Below the pieces are notes generated by a model. It was given only the letters and a program-made list of their open reading frames with translations, did no database searches and was not told the origin of the DNA. A stretch of 11,163 nt of DNA, taken from contig USII01000017.1 in the NCBI GenBank assembly GCA_900554725.1, positions 1 to 11,163 on the forward strand, in the 5' to 3' direction. This document shows positions 9,701 through 11,163 of the stretch, one piece after another (positions within the stretch are counted from its first letter, which is position 1; every line of letters begins with the position of its first letter). The position numbers were made by a program, and so were the translations under genes. The stretch is from an uncultured Eubacteriales bacterium. Lineage in GTDB: Bacteria > Bacillota > Clostridia > Christensenellales > Christensenellaceae.

Positions 9701-9859
9701 CGTGGCCGCCTGGTAGCCGCACTCTGCCGTATGCTCCATATGGTGCTGGCATGAGCCAATGCGGCCGGTACCGGCTGCAAATGCAGAAATATATCCTGAG
9801 CACAAAGAAACGATGAGCGTGATGATCAGTACAAAAGAAACTTGCCTTCTATGCTTCAT
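767..9859 (-). CDS. Giant (3030 aa) Cna-B-repeat, sortase-anchored surface protein
   Basis: This is a predicted wall-anchored adhesin or stalk protein. The start is the ATG at 9859, with AGGAGG 5 nt upstream. Residues 1-29 form a signal peptide (KHRR, a hydrophobic core, then a cut near AFAA). Residues 37-159 are Cys/His-rich. Residues 160-440 are beta-rich and not recognised. About 18 Cna-B-like units follow, placed by the Lys of the K-x-W motif (or its equivalent) at 461, 735, 874, 1018, 1143, 1275, 1455, 1619, 1759, 1913, 2040, 2225, 2362, 2481, 2585, 2691, 2794 and 2904. The one near 2794 looks like the streptococcal-pilin type. Most units carry K-x-W, LPKYD-like, YTxxE and TN motifs. In this family Lys, Glu and Asn form an internal isopeptide bond that stiffens the rod. 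The end is PPRTG (2993-2997), a membrane helix and RKRNMN. No sortase gene is in the window. The ligand is unknown; collagen binding should not be assumed. Confidence 0.95.
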   Translation of the reverse strand: MKHRRQVSFVLIITLIVSLCSGYISAFAAGTGRIGSCQHHMEHTAECGYQAATEGSQCEHACSEQSGCVKVECMHEHDGSCGYIEGREDSCAHICGEESGCVKVECVHEHDAECGYAAATEERPCQYICPICDCVCTSLCAEDAGDAECPVCAQDPQDCSFTTVEVELSFENAYAQYGPQGGTELILSGTIDGGKVTGATIRVALSKEEAAMLTIPQDAQNIELDGSELIFSLTGGSSVSERIPVSAAKETTLDISAEDIAVSLVPDCYQNSPLAKVAVSGDKVILVEKLPEGEGEYGSNLAYEAEVESVIVHYVDREGNPAARQEAAPTFTLYYQVGEGAPMALQGSDLPFGLAKVPEIAVTPGEDTWSGSVVDVSGLPSAVLVMEGGSYVEKPVSWHLEPSYPEDYYVNAGQLVEITEDNAANYPAGLGRGWYFIAGQEPFPDDTVVIDDYLDTLAHHVYWADNGNADGKRPQDLENLYELQYAFDGSSSYHTLTENALKELGLREIPKPSLERQGGSWRIYWNRSLPSEITYSDSTGSGEAITRNVNWRVVFVGAPESYSMVEVTEENAGDYPSVQNQYGTYYVLETSLTFTMRVFRGGTSKGDNLLEALLEQFYLKAEYSGREQYHQLEAIQEDGHLTENSAQSADTITIGITNLWRYNLDNTRINYSIQEERESADGRLEGVSGLEEGDYFAVSYNNSAVPSFSDVIDAVHGGGVLNLTLTGTVKYHATKAWLDDGQTKRPDVVMELWRYRSGESYSTASLVRNSGGAPYTLNLEDIEPNADGTYTIEFAEVLPKYDPEGYRYRYVVREYLSGENAGLYEQVFGVVQADGSVQDTLPEGAPREDNNTYLYNGGTLSNRLRDTVSVTVTKDWKAASFQSEFDGVMVEMRLQSRYKGSGGDWENTEYTHQMFGFLAENLTVMHTGAYPQYDDHGKELEYRWVEEAVYQGGTVVEDEYIGGTKVPSNVEPDGTLTFTLDQNSRKVTYRSISEKQGEENHTVITNSIANIVDYEVKKEFTPEWSADLYEEEYTFTLFRYTSGSALTRYATFSIDGNMDDEPQAIIKENPQDPARLAIEQVDEWRVLISGLPEFDADGQQYEYILLEQDGTVLHIDTERDADGNYLSTVYNTIGEGNIIFVRKDWIDESDAQHRLPVKISVHDRNTNELIATATLGPDIWYELVGIGNRAGKDVYILEIQVGDTLLDQGEPSAPVYTNHADGLEPTAVHFETQYHNYEATYSYEEDFGASGGFEGIDCFTVTNRRLGNINLTVTKNWVDGDKKMRQALQEALETAGLELAVRLDFMIEPSPDMEGIYRITRSGFGNGNGDIVTISRGNDTQILDNSGNWVDSIQTLNLDLDSQNLYFWNLPKYDGNGASVRYTIEEIFVDSQGQEVSQRQITQNPAYADVAKVWQEYTRSIAMGDYIVGKNHALDTQDFTLTNKLSAATDVSWYALWLDDFAYTSGSRPDIYLNIYARTHVQGEDGIAAKTELFVRNYHWEYEEEQGDEGVSEQNFWKCIIEGLPKYDSLGYEIDYFAVMNSFIVTSDFDYLETAYAPNRATNQNSVFATAGGIIDAAGGQYAELLQNVGEDGGAIYALQSGNTFVNAIYDSITYAGEKLWSNLPGDYLLENLPTVKFTLNRSVAGGNPEHGVASMIIQGTDWQKLNKNGHYIFELAHTGENAPVSDASGIALPEGEDLLPRFDDRGRLYTYTIAEEILWQGTDAGNENAGDSIFVTNSSGQTIHNMYRSGDAMISAIKYLALKKGDENTVYPAITLTLSRTFAQNDGSNAEQEIVESAVWSAAQVKAAVDQALDEDGDGMVMIRHEFLFDELPVYAPNGAKYRYTVAEDKAQLGGYITWAAAGDVAADALEEESFKGVTSVSGIAAHEGQSIDASFLNQPAEPEIITLTGLKVWNDLSNAFGFRPDPKDGLSIQLERRADAQSGQGNAIGWQEVEIDGASVQIDWQLDASDSNQWRYTITGLERYAHTGMPWIYRITETVPEYYSGTTVRASQNSQAPDGSIAMHNLINSILTNTYFKKTWVDKDGMVITENLLGEDIELGVEYALQVRAREFSKTDWSQWENAGDYFAREIQEDTSGLKARVYTGTIRAALGSTAWNASYRGTGNSFHSLPLCIRAGDGMVYALEYRVVETSVEVYRAGNSAPLLMQTYTAPLDNGSGNYSYVVAGDAKLFSPYYGTAGADSQANSTREHKNMLDTTELVVKKVWQGDNNEIYITRPASTVTRYDWEVTFVVQRSMDGGATWQDIPANAQVTLYGENSQDEVNQAIKGLPTFAFNDAGQLIPCRYRVLEMQSAEAAAGAQRGLLEEGEAFGNGYTVSYTEDAQVLTVQNTLQTTEFRAEKIWNAPADIRPSVVLELKYLKEGGVIGNSGDYLSFEPAAGVTLDGEADAGSSALYYAEGEWTAVWKQVPQTLLGSEVDANGHTIYRVFETVPGDYIVQTDTEGNATRITNTPSFTPSVTKHWLGVAKAQSVTVQLYRNIEEGTPESVAQVRLSDANLWAHTFEPQPLYAPNGEAYTYWVEEMKIDEQDAQEAAAAGGYAISYGGDVNSGFHVYNHDLDTIYVIKEWADSGNPDARPQDLELTLQRTTDPDAGKWETVTAMYIWDKDSAENRWMASFSGLPMYEVATGLKYTYRVAETVPEGYVQTIVSSDGQTFHFKNTLWEEMDIPVRKVWEDRGDHFGKRPQSIAVELYVNGEPSGETLVLGPNAIESLWNWVTRGSTGWSGAFKNLPKYDADGVEIAYTVEERDVPEGYEVSYGKDSDGALVITNTADGKLTVTKQLIGNMADPSAVFDFTVQLSDETIDGQYGQMRFVQGAANFQLSGGQSLTASGLPSGIGYTVREAQANQGGYFTSSTGASGTIPAGGTAQADFLNELSTISISGSKTWDDGDNQDGQRPNSITIRLYADGVELADRALVVTEADGWAWSFEGLPKYADGKEICYTIAEDAVAGYTASYDGYHITNSHTPKSPGEPPRTGDEAHPFLWAALGSISLLGFAFLGIALFRKRNMN
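770..883 (-). other. Cell-wall sorting signal of the giant surface protein
   Basis: Residues 2993-3030 hold PPRTG followed by DEAHPF, a hydrophobic segment of about 20 residues (roughly 3004-3023) and the basic tail RKRNMN. This is the standard tripartite sortase substrate layout, except that the usual Leu of LPxTG is Pro. A short Pro-rich linker (HTPKSPGEP) joins it to the last Cna-B unit. Confidence 0.85.
905..8497 (-). repeat. Array of about 18 divergent Cna-B-like domain repeats (protein level)
   Basis: Repeated protein motifs recur roughly every 103-185 residues between residues 455 and 2985. From about residue 2362 onward the units are compact (103-119 residues apart) and near consensus. 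The N-terminal units are mostly longer and more divergent. I see no long identical DNA stretches between units, so the array looks old rather than recently expanded. The gap between the first and second K-x-W positions (461 and 735) probably hides one further unit, with INYSIQEE near its end and a GGGVLNLTLTGT strand. Confidence 0.85.
9512..9670 (-). repeat. Tandem Cys/His-rich repeats in the N-terminal module
   Basis: Two near-identical copies with a 33-residue period cover residues 64-83 and 97-116. Each contains SGCVKVEC, then HEHD and xxCGY. A more divergent first copy (HMEHTAECGY) ends at residue 49. The same period of about 99 bp is visible in the DNA around 9540-9660. The spaced Cys and His suggest metal binding or disulfide knots; the function is not known. 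Confidence 0.8.
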
Positions 9860-9990
9860 AAAGCCCTCCTTTGGTTATTTTCTTATGAGCCTATCCATGA
9901 ACCCGGCATAAAAAAACATCTTTCTCATTTGGGTTTGAGCAAAACTGCTAACCATGGCCGCAGCCTGCCTCACGCCAATCGCTTTTATCC

Positions 9991-10013
9991 GTTCGCATTT
10001 TTTCTTTGCGAAC
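9991..10013 (-). other. Perfect 7-bp stem-loop in the adhesin leader
   Basis: GTTCGCA (9991-9997) pairs with TGCGAAC (10007-10013) around a 9-nt loop. On the adhesin strand no U-tract follows, so it is not a normal terminator there. On the plus strand it is followed a few bases later by a short T-run, and it could weakly stop transcription coming from the left. Confidence 0.5.
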
Positions 10014-10112
10014 CTCATTTTTAGCGGCGTGACCCTTTATCCTATGCTGCTCTTCCTACAAATACTCACAAAATCTCCTATAATGGCTCCATATTCTTTG
10101 CCCACTGCACCT

Positions 10113-10146
10113 TTGTGCATTATTTTTCCGTTCGGCAAGCTGACAA
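10113..10146 (-). promoter_or_regulatory. Candidate fixed promoter upstream of the surface-protein gene
   Basis: What I can support is TTGTCA (minus strand, 10146-10141; 5 of 6), a 16-bp spacer and AATAAT (10124-10119; 5 of 6), with a predicted start a few bases below 10113. It lies outside the inverted repeats. If active, it would give some adhesin expression whatever the switch orientation, with a leader of about 250 nt. The spacer is one base short and the match could be chance in AT-rich DNA. Confidence 0.35.
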
Positions 10147-10229
10147 CAAGCGCAGAAGATGCAAAAAAAGCACATTTCCCGCCGATTTACAAATTTTTTT
10201 GCCTATTCTATTCCTCTAAACGAAAAATC

Positions 10230-10266
10230 AGGGAATTCCGTTCCCGTATAGCAGGGAAAAGGTAGA
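10230..10266 (+). repeat. Left arm of 37-bp perfect inverted repeat (adhesin-proximal)
   Basis: Bases 10230-10266 are the exact reverse complement of 10403-10439, with no mismatch. The match stops sharply at both ends: 10229/10440 and 10267/10402 do not pair. Inside the arm is the dyad TTCCC-N8-GGGAA (10241-10258), a plausible recombinase dimer site. Confidence 0.97.
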
Positions 10267-10291
10267 CTTTTTCGTTCTTATGAGTTATAAT
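10263..10291 (+). promoter_or_regulatory. Promoter inside the invertible segment, facing away from the adhesin
   Basis: TAGACT (10263-10268, 4 of 6), a 17-bp spacer and a perfect TATAAT (10286-10291) lie on the plus strand. The -35 box straddles the inner edge of the left repeat arm. Because the arms are inverted copies, the same -35 would be rebuilt after inversion. In the sequenced state, transcription would run right, into the 3' end of the recombinase gene in antisense. After inversion the -10 would map to about 10378-10383 on the minus strand and drive the adhesin with a leader of about 510 nt. Confidence 0.65.
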
Positions 10292-10402
10292 TTTCCTAAA
10301 TTTACCTATTTTTTACTCACAGTGCTTCTTTTCTTGATTTTAGCGGCTAAAACCGCCAACATAATCGGCCAATTGTGTGGCTAAATATTATGAACAAAAT
10401 CC

Positions 10403-10439
10403 TCTACCTTTTCCCTGCTATACGGGAACGGAATTCCCT
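10403..10439 (-). repeat. Right arm of 37-bp perfect inverted repeat (recombinase-proximal)
   Basis: This is the exact reverse complement of 10230-10266. Its outer edge is 20 bp from the recombinase stop codon at 10460-10462. Confidence 0.97.
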
Positions 10440-10453
10440 ACCTTTTTCCGCTA
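10438..10453 (+). repeat. Partial, degenerate extra copy of the repeat end
   Basis: CTACCTTTTTCCGCTA here resembles the start of the right arm, CTACCTTTTCCCTGCTA (10404-10420), in direct orientation 34 bp away. It differs by one deleted base and one or two changes. It could be an accessory recombinase-binding half-site or the remnant of an older repeat. Confidence 0.45.
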
Positions 10454-10459
10454 CATTTT

Positions 10460-11056
10460 CTATTTTCCGTGTGCCCAGCGCAGAAAAGTATCCTGGGCAA
10501 TTTTTAGTTGCCTGGCTGCCTCGCGGGAGGAGAGCTCTCCCCTTTCCCATTCCGCTTTAAGCTCCGCAAATTCTGGCGGCACTGACTTTCTCGGCCTGCC
10601 AAAGCGGACCCCTCTGAGCTTTGCGGCAGCAATGCCCTCCATCTGGCGTTGCCGGATATTTTCCCGCTCTGTTTGGGCGACATAGGAGAGGATTTGCAGC
10701 ACAAGATCGGCTACAAATGCGCCTATCAGACCCTTTCCCCTTTCTCTGGTATCCAGCAGTGGCATATCCAGCACCACAATATCCGCCCTTTTTTCCTTGG
10801 TAATACGCCGCCACTGTTCTAAAATCTCCTCATAATTGCGCCCCAGCCGATCGATGGATTTCACTACAAGAACATCTCCGCGCTTCAATCTTCTTAGCAA
10901 GCTGCGATATTTGGGCCGGTTAAAATCCCTGCCGCTGAGCTTATCCATGAAGATATTGCGTTCGTGCACGGGAAATTGCCTAAGCGCAATCATCTGCCTG
11001 TCCTCGCACTGTTCCTTTGTGGATACGCGGACATATCCATAAATAGTTGAACTCAT
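10460..11056 (-). CDS. Small serine recombinase (resolvase/DNA invertase family), putative invertase of the adjacent switch
   Basis: This is a complete 198-residue protein, the usual size for Hin/Gin/Tn3-resolvase relatives. The ATG at 11056 follows AGGAGG with a 9-nt spacer. The N-terminus YGYVRVSTKEQ carries the family's nucleophile, here Ser12, and Arg10. DKLSGRDFNRP (38-48) and SIDRLGRN (67-74, Arg70 and Arg73) supply the other catalytic-pocket signatures. AQTERENIRQRQMEGIAAAK (127-146) is the long dimer-interface helix. GRPRK (154-158) leads into a C-terminal helix-turn-helix (SSREAARQLKIAQDTFLRWA) for site recognition. The family cuts DNA through a phosphoserine link and exchanges strands by subunit rotation. 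The stop codon is 20 bp from a perfect 37-bp inverted repeat, which points to local inversion rather than cointegrate resolution. No transposase is in the window. The partner site is inferred. Confidence 0.93.
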   Translation of the reverse strand: MSSTIYGYVRVSTKEQCEDRQMIALRQFPVHERNIFMDKLSGRDFNRPKYRSLLRRLKRGDVLVVKSIDRLGRNYEEILEQWRRITKEKRADIVVLDMPLLDTRERGKGLIGAFVADLVLQILSYVAQTERENIRQRQMEGIAAAKLRGVRFGRPRKSVPPEFAELKAEWERGELSSREAARQLKIAQDTFLRWAHGK

Positions 11057-11101
11057 CCCTTAAAACCTCCTGATCTGTCTTGAGCTGACGCCCTCAATAT
11101 G

Positions 11102-11129
11102 ATTTTAGAAGGTTGCCCGGCGGAACCAA
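11102..11129 (-). promoter_or_regulatory. Candidate promoter of the recombinase gene
   Basis: On the minus strand TTGGTT (11129-11124, 3 of 6), a 16-bp spacer and TAAAAT (11107-11102, 5 of 6) precede the gene, with about 40 nt of leader. The match is moderate, consistent with low recombinase expression. The remaining sequence to the window edge has A/T runs (A6-CC-T6 at 11128-11141) but no gene. Confidence 0.4.
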
Positions 11130-11163
11130 AAAACCTTTTTTAGAACCCCTTTTTAGCTGCTTT

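Larger units (their letters stand above)
9860..10229 (-). other. Long leader region of the surface-protein gene, no gene seen
   Basis: These 370 bp lie between the left inverted repeat and the adhesin start. No ORF with convincing coding character is present. The region holds the adhesin ribosome binding site (9865-9870), one clear hairpin (9991-10013), and a weaker AACCC/GGGTT pairing around 9900-9935. I compared it by eye with c-di-GMP, TPP and cobalamin riboswitch signatures and recognised none. If transcription starts in the switch segment, all of this is 5' untranslated RNA. Confidence 0.6.
10230..10439. other. Probable invertible promoter element (phase switch)
   Basis: This 210-bp unit has two perfect 37-bp inverted arms around 136 bp of unique AT-rich DNA. 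It lies 20 bp after the stop codon of a serine recombinase and upstream of a giant surface-protein gene. The unique part contains no ORF but has a good promoter motif near its left end. This is the architecture of known invertible promoters controlled by serine invertases. No target-site duplication flanks it (left flank ends TC, right flank starts AC), which argues against a small transposon. Inversion has not been shown; only one orientation is present here. Confidence 0.78.

Noticed and set aside
9794..9811. Lipoprotein signal at Cys20 of the surface protein
   Set aside because: The residues before Cys20 are V-S-L. A lipobox needs a small residue directly before the Cys, and the protein already has a wall sorting signal.
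9860..10140. c-di-GMP or other known riboswitch in the adhesin leader
   Set aside because: I looked for the GACGCAAAGCC core of class I c-di-GMP and for TPP and cobalamin boxes and did not see them.
10230..10439. Small non-autonomous transposon (MITE) with 37-bp terminal repeats
   Set aside because: There is no target-site duplication, no second copy in the window, and the element sits beside a matching type of recombinase and carries a promoter. Not fully excluded without a genome-wide copy search.
10230..10439. The inverted repeat as an ordinary transcription terminator
   Set aside because: The arms are 136 bp apart and there is no U-tract after either arm. The perfection over 37 bp is more than RNA folding would require.
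10460..11056. Recombinase as a transposon cointegrate resolvase
   Set aside because: No transposase, no terminal inverted repeats of a transposon and no three-subsite res region are visible. The adjacent inverted repeat fits inversion better.

Overview
The window looks like chromosomal DNA from a gut-type Gram-positive anaerobe (Bacillota, probably Clostridia). The evidence is one very long cell-wall surface protein built of Cna-B-type domains with a C-terminal sorting signal, strong AGGAGG ribosome binding sites, roughly balanced base composition, and a NimA-like flavoprotein gene next door. I cannot name the species. All three protein genes lie on the minus strand, so in transcription order they run from the right edge to the left.

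Right end (about 10460-11163): a complete 198-residue small serine recombinase of the resolvase/invertase family, with a weak upstream promoter candidate. Just past its stop codon (10230-10439) is a 136-bp segment bounded by a perfect 37-bp inverted repeat. The segment holds a promoter-like sequence (TAGACT, 17 bp, TATAAT) that points right in this copy, away from the gene that follows. After a leader of about 370 nt comes the giant gene at 767-9859.

Centre (767-9859): one 3030-residue secreted, wall-anchored protein. It has a signal peptide, a Cys/His-rich N-terminal module with short repeats, a beta-rich head of unknown function, about 18 divergent Cna-B-like units (most keeping the Lys/Glu/Asn residues expected for internal isopeptide bonds), a PPRTG sorting motif, a membrane helix and a basic tail. 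A clear intrinsic terminator follows it.

Left end (1-526): a NimA-like pyridoxamine-phosphate-oxidase-fold gene with its own good promoter, cut by the window edge.

The main interpretation is that recombinase, inverted repeats and mobile promoter form a phase-variation switch for the giant adhesin. In the orientation sequenced, the best promoter in the segment faces away from the adhesin, so this copy is probably OFF. The repeats and promoter motifs are read directly from the sequence. Inversion itself and its effect on expression are inference.
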